A DNA stretch of 31,107 bases. Source: CAYWFP01 sp964457365. Its GTDB lineage: Bacteria; Planctomycetota; SZUA-567. Numbering within the stretch: the stretch's first letter is position 1; every line of letters starts with the position of its first letter. Under the pieces are notes generated by a model. The model was given only the letters and a program-made list of their open reading frames with translations, searched no databases and had not been told where the DNA came from. The stretch spans positions 1 to 31,107 of the forward strand of contig CAYWFP010000046.1 of NCBI GenBank assembly GCA_964457365.1, read 5' to 3'. The translations under genes and the position numbers were made by a program. Positions 7,832 through 15,214 of the stretch are shown one piece after another.

Positions 7832-8326
7832 ATGTCCATCAACGAACTGATGCCGTGGAACTGGGGCAAAAAAGCGGTTCCGGTGCGGCGCGAGACGGCG
7901 ACGAACGATCCTTTCGTGCGGCTGCAGCAGGAGATGAACCGGCTCTTCGAGGACTTCACCGGTGGCGCGCTGCTGCCGCTGCAGGGCGGAGGTTTCAGTC
8001 CCCGCGTCGACGTTCGCGAAACCGAGGACGCCATCCGGGTGAGTGCGGAACTCCCCGGCATGAGAGAGGATGATCTGGACCTCAAGCTCACCGACGACTG
8101 CCTGACCATCGCTGGCGAGAAACAGGAGGAGAAGTCGGGCGAGAAAGACGGCTTCAGTTACACCGAGCGGAGCTTCGGCTCGTTCCGCCGCGACATTCCG
8201 CTGCCGGCTGGCGTGGACGCGGAGAAGGTCGAAGCGACGTTCAAGAACGGCGTGCTGGAGATCACCGTGCCCAAGAGCGCCGAGGCCAAAGACAACGTCA
8301 AGCAGATTCCGGTGCAACGCGGCTGA
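7832..8326 (+). CDS. Hsp20 small heat shock protein (copy 3)
   Basis: This 164-residue protein is the most canonical of the three Hsp20s. The N-terminal arm contains DPFVRLQQEMNRLFEDF (26-42), typical of class A bacterial small heat shock proteins. The alpha-crystallin domain (about 54-150) includes ELPGM and the signature NGVLEITVP (139-147). The C-terminus has an IPV motif (159-161), the IxI/V-type anchor that joins dimers into oligomers. The ATG follows a strong AAAGGAGGT site. A 137-bp gap with a hairpin separates it from copy 2, so it may have separate control. Confidence 0.95.
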   Translation: MSINELMPWNWGKKAVPVRRETATNDPFVRLQQEMNRLFEDFTGGALLPLQGGGFSPRVDVRETEDAIRVSAELPGMREDDLDLKLTDDCLTIAGEKQEEKSGEKDGFSYTERSFGSFRRDIPLPAGVDAEKVEATFKNGVLEITVPKSAEAKDNVKQIPVQRG

Positions 8327-8530
8327 GGCGAACGCGATTCGACGAAACGGCTCCTGTTGGCGATTCGTGCGGCAGGAGTCCGCGTTTATGCGGCAAACGG
8401 ACGGGACGGAGAAACATCTTATTCGGACTGCGTGACCGGACATTCGTCCCGCGACGCGTTTTCCGCTGAAGGTTTCGCCGTTGCCGCCGACAACAATAAT
8501 ACGGTTGGCCTTGTATGAGGAAATGAGGCG

Positions 8531-8710
8531 ATGACACCGCGCGTCGATCAGCACTATCTCGACCAGACGCTTGCGACCGAACCGTCGGCGAAGACGTGGC
8601 GTCGTGCTTGCCCCGATACGCTGACCAACGCGCAGTTGCTGACGTTGATGACCGCTCGCCACGGCGAGAAGCTCAGAGACGTGCTCTTTATGCCCTATCC
8701 GTCGAGATAA
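8531..8710 (+). CDS. small hypothetical protein, 59 residues
   Basis: This short ORF starts MTPRVDQHYLDQ and ends FMPYPSR. A GAGG element lies a few bases before the ATG. Its codons end mostly in G or C like the neighbouring genes, and its composition is protein-like, without the arginine/proline excess of shadow frames. It lies between Hsp20 copy 3 and the glycosyltransferase promoter. No family is recognised. The 200 bp before it contains only a weak dyad (CTCCTG/CAGGAG, 8351-8378). Confidence 0.4.
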   Translation: MTPRVDQHYLDQTLATEPSAKTWRRACPDTLTNAQLLTLMTARHGEKLRDVLFMPYPSR

Positions 8711-8728
8711 TCCCGCCATGCTCCTCGA

Positions 8729-8756
8729 TTGAACCGCATTCCGCGAAACGTATACT
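8729..8756 (+). promoter_or_regulatory. sigma-70-type promoter of the lipid glycosyltransferase gene
   Basis: TTGAAC (8729-8734) and TATACT (8751-8756) are spaced by 16 bp and end 23 bp before the ATG at 8780. This also argues against a TTG start at 8729, which would be the -35 box itself. Confidence 0.65.
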
Positions 8757-8779
8757 TGTCATGGCAGCGGGGGATTGTC

Positions 8780-9913
8780 ATGACGGGGATTCGGAAAATC
8801 CTGTTGCTCTCGGTCAAAGCCGGCGCCGGGCACATGCGCGCGGCCGAAGCGCTGATGCAGGCGTTTCAGGCGTACCCGGAGATCGACGTGCTGCATCTCG
8901 ATGCGCTGCAGTACACCAATCCCGCGTTCCGCCAATCCTTTATCCATGGCTACGAACACCTCGCCAAGGACTTGCCTTCCTTGTGGGGCTACCTCTACGA
9001 CTCGTTGGAAGAGGGCCGTGCTGGGCGGCAGTTCAAACGGTTGTCGACGCTTTTCGGGCAGCTCAATACCCGGCCTCTGCGGCGTATGGTCGACCAGTTC
9101 GATCCCGACGGCATCGTCTGTACGCATTACGCCCCCGCGGAGGTACTCGCGCCGCGTCGCAAGAACGGCCGGCTGCGCGCGACGCTGCATGTGGTGCTGA
9201 CCGACTACGACATCCATGCCATGTGGCTGCAGCACGGCATCGACCACTACCATGTCGCCACCGAGGAGATGGCGTTCGCCCTCTCGATGAAGGAGTACGG
9301 CGAGGATACCGTGCACGTCTCGGGCATTCCGGTCATGCCCGACTTCAACGCCGATTACCCCGACCGCGCGGCGATGCGTGAGCGACTGGGGCTGATCCCC
9401 GAACGGCCGACCGTGCTGGTCACCGCCGGCGGGTACGGCCTGATCAAGATCGACCAGATCGTTCCCATCCTGGCCCAGCGGCTGCCGCAGGCGCAATTTC
9501 TGGCCGTGGCCGGACGCAACGAGAACCTGCGCAGAAAGCTCGACAAGGCCGCCGCCGAGCAGCCCGAGTCGATTGTCAGCTTCGGTTTCGTCGAGAACAT
9601 GCACGAACTGATGGCCGCCAGCGACTTCATTGTCGCCAAGAGCGGCGGACTGACCGTCAGCGAGGCGATGGCGATGGGATTGCCGATGGTGATCGTCAAG
9701 CCGATCCCGGGACAGGAGGAGCGCAACGCCACCTGGGTGCTCGAGCGCGGCGCCGGCGTCTGGGCGCACACCCACGGGCACCTGGTCTACAAGGTCGAGC
9801 GGTTGCTCAAGGAGCCCGAACGGCTCGCGCGTATGCAGCAGACCGCGCGTGCCATCGGCCGCCCCGACGCCGCCGATCGCATTGCGGATACGGTACTGCA
9901 CGGGGCGGAATGA
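8780..9913 (+). CDS. MGDG-synthase/UgtP-type diacylglycerol glycosyltransferase (GT28)
   Basis: This 377-residue enzyme is of the family that transfers a sugar from a UDP-sugar to diacylglycerol at the membrane surface. The N-terminal block SVKAGAGHMRAAEAL (11-25) matches the acceptor-side signature of monogalactosyldiacylglycerol synthases. The C-terminal donor site is KSGGLTVSEAMAMGLP (287-302), followed by PIPGQEERNA (308-317). Length and motif order are normal, and there is no transmembrane helix, as expected for a peripheral membrane enzyme. The start at 8780 follows a GGGGGA ribosome site and a good promoter. The gene converges with the PHP-GT4 gene, with 7 bp between stops; that neighbour could add the next sugar. 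Whether the sugar is galactose or glucose cannot be told from sequence. Confidence 0.88.
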   Translation: MTGIRKILLLSVKAGAGHMRAAEALMQAFQAYPEIDVLHLDALQYTNPAFRQSFIHGYEHLAKDLPSLWGYLYDSLEEGRAGRQFKRLSTLFGQLNTRPLRRMVDQFDPDGIVCTHYAPAEVLAPRRKNGRLRATLHVVLTDYDIHAMWLQHGIDHYHVATEEMAFALSMKEYGEDTVHVSGIPVMPDFNADYPDRAAMRERLGLIPERPTVLVTAGGYGLIKIDQIVPILAQRLPQAQFLAVAGRNENLRRKLDKAAAEQPESIVSFGFVENMHELMAASDFIVAKSGGLTVSEAMAMGLPMVIVKPIPGQEERNATWVLERGAGVWAHTHGHLVYKVERLLKEPERLARMQQTARAIGRPDAADRIADTVLHGAE

Positions 9914-9920
9914 TACACAC

Positions 9921-12380
9921 CTATAACGCCGAGACCAGCGATTGGGCGTGATTGAGAAAGTCTTCGGCGCTGGTGGGGTGCGGAGTCTGGGCGTAGTTTT
10001 CCCACATCTGTTCGAAAGCGTTTTCGAAGGAGCGCGCGTCAATGTACGCGCGCGCGGCGCGGCGCATTCGCTCGTGCTTCTCCGGGTCGTTCAGGATGGC
10101 GCGGATCGCTTCGGTGTAGGCGCCGGTCTCGTCGGCCTCGACCACCAGTCCGGTCTCGCCGGGGACGAGGTTCTCCTGCGGTCCGCCGACGTTGGTGACC
10201 ACCACCGGCAGGCCCGCGGCCTGCGCCTCCAGGACGACGTTGCCGAAGGTGTCGGTCTTGCTCGGGAAGACGAAGAGGTCGCACGAGGCGTAGACCTGCG
10301 GCAACTCCTCGCCGTGGAGGTAACCGGTGAAGGTGCAGTTGCAGTCGGCAAGCTGCGTGGCCATCTGCTGACGATACGGGCCGTCGCCGGTGATCACGAG
10401 CTGCGCGTCGGGCATCACCTCGCGCAACACCTTGAACGCCTCCGCCAGCCGCGGCAGGTTCTTCTCCTTCGAGACGCGGCCGACGTAGAGCAGGCGCTTG
10501 CCCTTGGGCACGTTGAAGCGACTCTCGAGGATGTCGCCGCGTTTGTCTGGGTGGAAGCGCTTGGTGTCCACGCCGCGCGGCAGCAGACGGATCTTCTCCG
10601 CGCGGATGCCTTTCTCGACCAGTTCCGTGGCGCTGGCGCGGGAGCTGACGAAGATGACGTCCATCTGGTCGTAGTACCAGAGCATGTAGCGCCAGACCAT
10701 CTCGCCGATAGAGGCGTCGTCGGTAAGGATGTCCGCGTATTGCGGGAACTGCGTGTGATAGGTCCCGAAGAGCGGTCGCTTGAGAATCTTGGCGATGGCC
10801 AGCGCCGCCAGCCCCACCGGTCCGGGCGTAGCGCTGTGAATATGGGTGAAGTTCTGGTCGTAGCAGTAGTTCATCATCTCCAGGAAGGGCGGGAACTGGA
10901 GCTTGATCTCCTCGTATTCGGGGATGGTGTAGCTGCCGACGGGATTGAAGTTTACGATACCCTTGCGCAGGTCCGAGGCCGAATCGTGGCAGGTGATGAC
11001 GGTCATCTGCTTCTGCATTCTCACCGCCGTGTTGATCCACTGCTGCAGCGTTCGCGCCACGCCGTTGACCTCGTAGAAGGTATCGGTGAAGTGTGCCACC
11101 CGCGGCGGTTCCTGCTCCAGGTCGGGCAGGAAGCGTGCGGCGACGTTCTTGCCGATCTCGCGTTCGGAGGCGAACATGGAGAAGGTGACGAAGTACGGCG
11201 CCAGCAGCAGATACAACGATGCCGCGCTGCCGAAGCCGTGGAATAGGTTGAGGATCTGGCCGTGCACGGCGCGGTCCAGAGTCTGCCGTCCGGTGTGCGC
11301 CAGGACGTTGTTGGAGACCTGATTGAGAAAAGCGAACCAGCGGCGGTCGGGGTCGGGTTCGGCCGAGGGGCCTTTCTCGACGATCGCCATCAGCCGCGGG
11401 TCTTCCTTGATCATCTTGGCCGCCTCGTGCCGGACCATGTCGACGACGGTGCCGCGCTTGGGCGCGCTGCGGCCGCTGCGTCGACGATTCCAGGCGAAGT
11501 AGAGACGGGTGAAGAAGCCGCCGGCCTCGGAAGGCTCGACCGCAAGCGAGCGTTCGAGAAATTTCAACAGCAGATCGGCGTTGACGTAGCGCTCGATGGC
11601 GAGTTTGCGCTTGGCGAAGCCGTAGGCCACCGCGTAGATGTTTCTGGACATGATCCGCGGAGTGGCCGCCTGCAGGCGCGGCTGTGCTTTGCCGCCCGCG
11701 ATGCCGGAGAAAAACCCATCGATACTCTCGGCGCCGGGCACTTCGGTGGAGGAGGCGGCGATGCGCAGGCCGCTGTGGTCGTCCGAGCCGCTGATAAGAT
11801 GCTTCTTCCACGGCTCATCGAAGGCCGGCTCGATCCTGTGTTTCTCCGCGAGGCGCTCGATATCCTCGGCGGTCAGCACCGCCAGCATGTGGCGCAGCGT
11901 GTCGTTGAGGCGCTGGTCCAGGTCGCCGTTGAGCTCGACCACCTTGAACAGCAACATCATCTTCTCGAACGATTCGGGGGTGAAGTGGTCGTTGACCGCG
12001 CTAAGCGGGTGGGCGATGGCGTGGGGGACGGATTCTCCCTGCAGATACTCCACCAGGTCGTAGACGCTCTTGCGCAGGCGTTGGATCTCGCGGTGGATCG
12101 CTTCGTTGTGGTTGTAGACGAGGACGTGGATCTTGCAGCGGTCTTCCGGAAAGTAGGTGGTCACCTCCTCGGAGACGAAGGTTCTGGGCAGGTGCGCGAT
12201 ATCCAGCCCCGCGTCGATACAGTTGTGGTCGGTGACCGTTACCGCGTCCATGCCGCGCTGCATGGCCAGATCGTACAGTTGCACCGGCTCGGTGAAGCTT
12301 TCGGGACAGCTCAGCTTCTGCAGCAGCCAGATCGAGGGCCGACGAGAGTATTTCGAATGGACGTGCAGGTCGATCTTCAT
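9921..12380 (-). CDS. PHP phosphoesterase domain fused to a GT4 glycosyltransferase
   Basis: The 819-residue protein joins two enzymes. The N-terminal PHP domain has metal ligands in HVHS (6-9), TDHN (50-53), E72, H85, HPLSAV (124-129) and GSDDHSG (198-204), so the phosphoesterase site looks intact. A helical linker (about 230-420) has no recognised fold. The GT4 domain (about 425-790) has the N-terminal DTFYEVNGVARTL motif, GRVSKEKN (634-641), GDGPY and the nucleotide-sugar motif SKTDTFGNVVLEAQAAGLP (707-725). Its N-terminal motif resembles GT4 enzymes acting on diacylglycerol or phosphoinositol acceptors. The start is set at 12380 because GGTGGAG lies 6 bp upstream; a GTG at 12392 is possible but poorly placed. 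No membrane helix is evident. A role in glycolipid synthesis with the adjacent GT28 enzyme is inferred. Confidence 0.9.
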   Translation of the reverse strand: MKIDLHVHSKYSRRPSIWLLQKLSCPESFTEPVQLYDLAMQRGMDAVTVTDHNCIDAGLDIAHLPRTFVSEEVTTYFPEDRCKIHVLVYNHNEAIHREIQRLRKSVYDLVEYLQGESVPHAIAHPLSAVNDHFTPESFEKMMLLFKVVELNGDLDQRLNDTLRHMLAVLTAEDIERLAEKHRIEPAFDEPWKKHLISGSDDHSGLRIAASSTEVPGAESIDGFFSGIAGGKAQPRLQAATPRIMSRNIYAVAYGFAKRKLAIERYVNADLLLKFLERSLAVEPSEAGGFFTRLYFAWNRRRSGRSAPKRGTVVDMVRHEAAKMIKEDPRLMAIVEKGPSAEPDPDRRWFAFLNQVSNNVLAHTGRQTLDRAVHGQILNLFHGFGSAASLYLLLAPYFVTFSMFASEREIGKNVAARFLPDLEQEPPRVAHFTDTFYEVNGVARTLQQWINTAVRMQKQMTVITCHDSASDLRKGIVNFNPVGSYTIPEYEEIKLQFPPFLEMMNYCYDQNFTHIHSATPGPVGLAALAIAKILKRPLFGTYHTQFPQYADILTDDASIGEMVWRYMLWYYDQMDVIFVSSRASATELVEKGIRAEKIRLLPRGVDTKRFHPDKRGDILESRFNVPKGKRLLYVGRVSKEKNLPRLAEAFKVLREVMPDAQLVITGDGPYRQQMATQLADCNCTFTGYLHGEELPQVYASCDLFVFPSKTDTFGNVVLEAQAAGLPVVVTNVGGPQENLVPGETGLVVEADETGAYTEAIRAILNDPEKHERMRRAARAYIDARSFENAFEQMWENYAQTPHPTSAEDFLNHAQSLVSAL

Positions 12381-12421
12381 TCTCGTCTCCACCTTCCCAG
12401 GCTCATCTTCGGAGCGCTCCC

Positions 12422-12450
12422 ATGATACGCGCTCGGCGGCGAAATGTCAG
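12422..12450 (-). promoter_or_regulatory. sigma-70-type promoter of the PHP-GT4 gene
   Basis: On the minus strand CTGACA (12450-12445) and TATCAT (12427-12422) have 17-bp spacing, about 42 bp before the ATG at 12380. Confidence 0.6.
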
Positions 12451-12826
12451 CGAAATTTGCGGGCAATCCTGACGAGCTTGGCGACGGGTCCTAAGATCTT
12501 GGGCGCAATAAGGTTTTCGGTTGATGTTGATGTGTGTGCTCCGGCAAAAGTGGCGTTGAACATATCTATTTCCGGCCGGTTTGCGCGGCATTGCCTTCTT
12601 TTCGGCGTAATCCATGCGGCTGCAAGGTGTTTGGCGATAACGAGCCGCGGACATTTCATTTATCGGATTCCGATTGTTTGATTTCGCATTAGGCCACGGC
12701 TTTGCTTCGATTAGTTTTTCGTTCGCCCGCGAGCCCGGTTCCTGATTGACGCCGGTGATAAAATGTGTTTTGCTTTTTTCGGTTCGCGCTCTTTCGTCGC
12801 CAAAGCATGCCAAAGGAGATATCCCG
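12451..12826. other. divergent intergenic region, no gene recognised
   Basis: This stretch between the PHP-GT4 and sulfatase genes is visibly richer in A and T than its surroundings. ORFs crossing it on both strands have unconvincing composition and weak starts. A TTGACG at 12746 could be the -35 of a sulfatase promoter, but no good -10 follows. The AAAGGAGAT ribosome site of the sulfatase is at 12812-12820. Confidence 0.5.
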
Positions 12827-14230
12827 GTGCAGCCGAATATTCTCTTCATTCTCATGGACGATCTGGGCTGGAAAGACCTGGGCTGTTACGGCAGCGCCTA
12901 TTACCAGACGCCGCAGCTCGACCGCCTCGCGGCCGAAGGCATGCGTTTCACCGATGCGTATGCTTCCTGCCCGGTCTGTTCGCCGACGCGTGCGAGTATC
13001 ATGACCGGCAAGTACCCCGCCCGCGTGGGGCTGACCAACTTCCTCTGCGGCCGCGAGCGCGGCAAAGTTGTCAGCCCGCCCTATGTTGATCATCTGCCGC
13101 TGGAGGAGACGAGCCTCGCCGCGACGTTGCGCGCGAACGGGTACGCCACCTGGCACGTCGGCAAGTGGCATCTCGGCGAGGAGCCGTACTGGCCCGAGAA
13201 GCACGGTTTCGACGTCAATATTGCCGGCTGCCGCTGGGGGCACCCGCCCGGTTATTTCGACCCGTGGAATTGCCCGACGATGAAGGACCGCAAGGAGGGC
13301 GAGTACCTGCCGGATCGGTTGACCGACGAGGCAATCGAGCTGATCAGGAACCGCGAGCCGGGGAAGCCGTTCTTCCTGAACATGTGGTACTACCTCGTGC
13401 ATACGCCGATCCAGGCCAAGGAGGAATTGCTCGAACGCTACACCGCCCGCGCGAAGGAATTGGGGCTGGACAAGTTGCAGGCGCTGGAGGAGGGCGACTT
13501 TTTCCCCTGCGAGCACAAGAAGGACAAGCGTATCGTGCGCCGCATCCTGCAGTCGGACCCCGCGTACGCGGCGATGGTCTGGAGCATGGACGAGAATATC
13601 GGCCGCCTGCTGGCCGCGCTCGAGGAGACGGGGCAGGCGGAGAATACCATCGTCGTCTTCACCTCCGACAACGGCGGCCTGGCCACGGCCGAAGGCTCGC
13701 CCACGTGCAACGCGCCGCTGAGCGAGGGGAAGGGCTGGATGTACGAGGGCGGCACGCGCGAGCCGCTGCTGGTACGCTGGCCGGGGAAGGTCCGGCCGGG
13801 TTCGGTCTGCGAGACGCCGGTGACGAGCCCGGACTTCTATCCGACGCTGCTGGAAGCGGCGGGGATCGATCCGCTGCCGCAGCAGCACGTCGACGGCGAG
13901 AGCCTGATGCCGCTCTGGACCGAAGCGGGAGAACTCGCGCGCGAGGCCGTCTTCTGGCACTACCCGCATTACGGCAACCAGGGCGGTACGCCCGGCGCCT
14001 CGGTACGTGCGGGGGACTACAAACTGATCGAATTCTACGAGGACGGCAGGCTCGAGCTGTACAATCTCCGCGAGGACGTCTCGGAGGAAAACGATCTGTC
14101 GCAGGCGATGCCGGATAAGGCGCGGGAACTGCACGGCATGCTTGCGGCCTGGCGCGAAGACGTCGCCGCGCGCATTCCCGAGAAGAATCCCGACTTCGTC
14201 CCCTGGCGCGAAGCGGACTTGGCCGAATAA
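12827..14230 (+). CDS. sulfatase, cysteine-type (FGly-dependent)
   Basis: The protein has 467 residues. CSPTR (51-55) carries the cysteine that an activating enzyme must oxidise to formylglycine. Metal ligands are in MDDLGW (10-15) and SDNGG (280-284), and VGKWHLG (111-117) and H192 contribute to sulfate binding. The C-terminal subdomain ends near 450. AAAGGAGAT lies 6 bp before a GTG at 12827, which gives a protein with no signal peptide. An upstream in-frame TTG (12746) would add a poor signal-like segment but has no ribosome site. Most bacterial sulfatases of this class are exported, so the lack of a clear signal is odd. The substrate is unknown. No formylglycine-generating enzyme or anSME gene is in the window. 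A strong hairpin follows the stop. Confidence 0.92.
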   Translation: MQPNILFILMDDLGWKDLGCYGSAYYQTPQLDRLAAEGMRFTDAYASCPVCSPTRASIMTGKYPARVGLTNFLCGRERGKVVSPPYVDHLPLEETSLAATLRANGYATWHVGKWHLGEEPYWPEKHGFDVNIAGCRWGHPPGYFDPWNCPTMKDRKEGEYLPDRLTDEAIELIRNREPGKPFFLNMWYYLVHTPIQAKEELLERYTARAKELGLDKLQALEEGDFFPCEHKKDKRIVRRILQSDPAYAAMVWSMDENIGRLLAALEETGQAENTIVVFTSDNGGLATAEGSPTCNAPLSEGKGWMYEGGTREPLLVRWPGKVRPGSVCETPVTSPDFYPTLLEAAGIDPLPQQHVDGESLMPLWTEAGELAREAVFWHYPHYGNQGGTPGASVRAGDYKLIEFYEDGRLELYNLREDVSEENDLSQAMPDKARELHGMLAAWREDVAARIPEKNPDFVPWREADLAE

Positions 14231-14235
14231 TACGG

Positions 14236-14262
14236 GGAGCCGCGGACGTCTGCCGCGGCTCC
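14236..14262 (+). terminator. hairpin terminator after the sulfatase gene
   Basis: GGAGCCGCGG (14236-14245) and CCGCGGCTCC (14253-14262) form a perfect 10-bp stem with a 7-nt loop, 5 bp after the stop codon. Only a weak T-rich stretch follows (GTGTTTAAT). Position and stability favour termination or 3'-end protection. Confidence 0.6.
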
Positions 14263-14482
14263 ATGCGTGTGTTTAATCGACGGTTTGCGTTGCGTTATGC
14301 GGTCTTCTTGCCCTTGTCCAAGCCGTAGCCTGATAACCGCCGCGAAACAGGACGATCCGCGGCCCGAAAACAAGGCCGTTTTTACCGCAAGCCTTCCCGC
14401 GGGAACTCCCCAGATTTCGGATCATTCTCTCAACGCTATTTTGGTCAACGGGTTGTGCTTCTCGGTGCGGTGGCGCTTCTTC

Positions 14483-14520
14483 TGGCATGTCGTTTGAATT
14501 CGCCTTGTCGCCGGCATAAT
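14483..14520 (+). promoter_or_regulatory. promoter candidate for the small membrane protein
   Basis: Two readings overlap. TTGAAT (14494-14499) with CATAAT (14515-14520) is a sigma-70-type pair with short, 15-bp spacing; shifted -10 readings give 16 or 17. TGGCATG-N4-TTGA (14483-14497) resembles the sigma-54-like site at 6745, with the same TTGA variant. The rest of this 335-bp intergenic stretch (14231-14565) holds the sulfatase hairpin and nothing else that can be supported. Confidence 0.35.
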
Positions 14521-14565
14521 CATCGATTCGCAGCTGTCGTCTCGAGAGCAGAAGGGTAGGGAGTC

Positions 14566-14883
14566 ATGGTCACCAGTGTACGCACGCTCCACGGCGCGCA
14601 GGCGGAGAAGGACGCGCTTCCGTGGGATCAACTCGGTCTGGGCGCGAAGGCGCTGGCGGCGCTGCTCGCGTTTCTTCTGGGATTGGCGCAGGCCGCGTGC
14701 GTGGCCATGGCGCCGACGCTGGCGGCCGGTAGTTTGCTGGCGTTTCTTTTCCGGGTTCCCCTCTTCGGCGCTTCCGGCTCGGACCTGTTTGCCACGCTGT
14801 TCGGCGCGCTGATGATCGGGCCGGGCCTGATGTGGGCGCTCGGGCGGGTGTATGCGCGCATGCACTGGCGCGCACGGGCGTGA
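14566..14883 (+). CDS. small integral membrane protein of unknown function
   Basis: The ORF encodes 105 residues. A short hydrophilic start is followed by a hydrophobic segment at about 28-50, a second at about 52-66 and a third at about 75-93, then a basic tail (RVYARMHWRARA). This gives two or three membrane helices with a positively charged cytoplasmic end. A GGGAG ribosome site is just upstream of the ATG, and promoter-like boxes lie at 14483-14520. No family is recognised. It converges with the broken reading frame that begins at 14885. Confidence 0.6.
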   Translation: MVTSVRTLHGAQAEKDALPWDQLGLGAKALAALLAFLLGLAQAACVAMAPTLAAGSLLAFLFRVPLFGASGSDLFATLFGALMIGPGLMWALGRVYARMHWRARA

Positions 14884-14884
14884 G

Positions 14885-15151
14885 CTATTTCTCGATAACC
14901 AGGCGCCACCGGCCGTCGACGAGCCGCCAGCGTCCCGGCCCTGTCGGGCGTCAGTTCCCGCGGATGCGGACCTCCGGCACGACCGTGGCCTGCGTGCGTT
15001 CACGGTTGAACTCGATCTCCTTCAGTCGAAGATCGTCCGGCGTGAGATTGACAAGCGCACCCATGAGAGCGATGAACTTCATCCGTTTCTCGATCCCGCT
15101 ATTGCCGAAACGTTCCTGGCTCTCGGGTGCGCAGAGATCGTAACAGCCGTC
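14885..15151 (-). pseudogene. coding-like stretch interrupted by in-frame TGA codons
   Basis: On the minus strand one frame reads like real protein for 66 codons between a TGA (15154-15152) and another TGA (14953-14951). It includes KRMKFIALMGALVN and LTPDDLRLKEIEF. The frame continues for 21 codons to a TAG (14887-14885) with WRLVDGRWRLVIEK, also protein-like. Codon third positions are G/C-rich as in nearby genes. No suitable start codon lies before the first part except an internal ATG with a poor ribosome site, and another TGA stands 21 bp further upstream. It is most simply a decayed gene downstream of the amidohydrolase. TGA recoding is possible but has no support here. No family is recognised. 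Confidence 0.45.
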
Positions 15152-15214
15152 TCATTTCTTGTCGCAGACGCCTCATGATGCCGGCCACGGACCACGGGCG
15201 CAACCGCAAAAGCC

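Noticed and set aside
9942..11246. 434-codon plus-strand ORF opposite the PHP-GT4 gene
   Set aside because: Antisense shadow; the GT4 motifs on the minus strand are unambiguous.
12403..12855. 150-codon minus-strand ORF in the sulfatase upstream region
   Set aside because: Basic, low-complexity composition; it overlaps the sulfatase ribosome site and start and the PHP-GT4 promoter, with no ribosome site of its own.
14483..14497. A second firm sigma-54 promoter
   Set aside because: The geometry matches, but the -12 box lacks GC and the same bases serve as a sigma-70 -35 box with a nearby -10, so only an ambiguous promoter is reported.
14951..15154. Selenoprotein gene
   Set aside because: No SECIS-like hairpin directly after the TGA codons, no start codon in a suitable place and several TGAs; decay is more likely.
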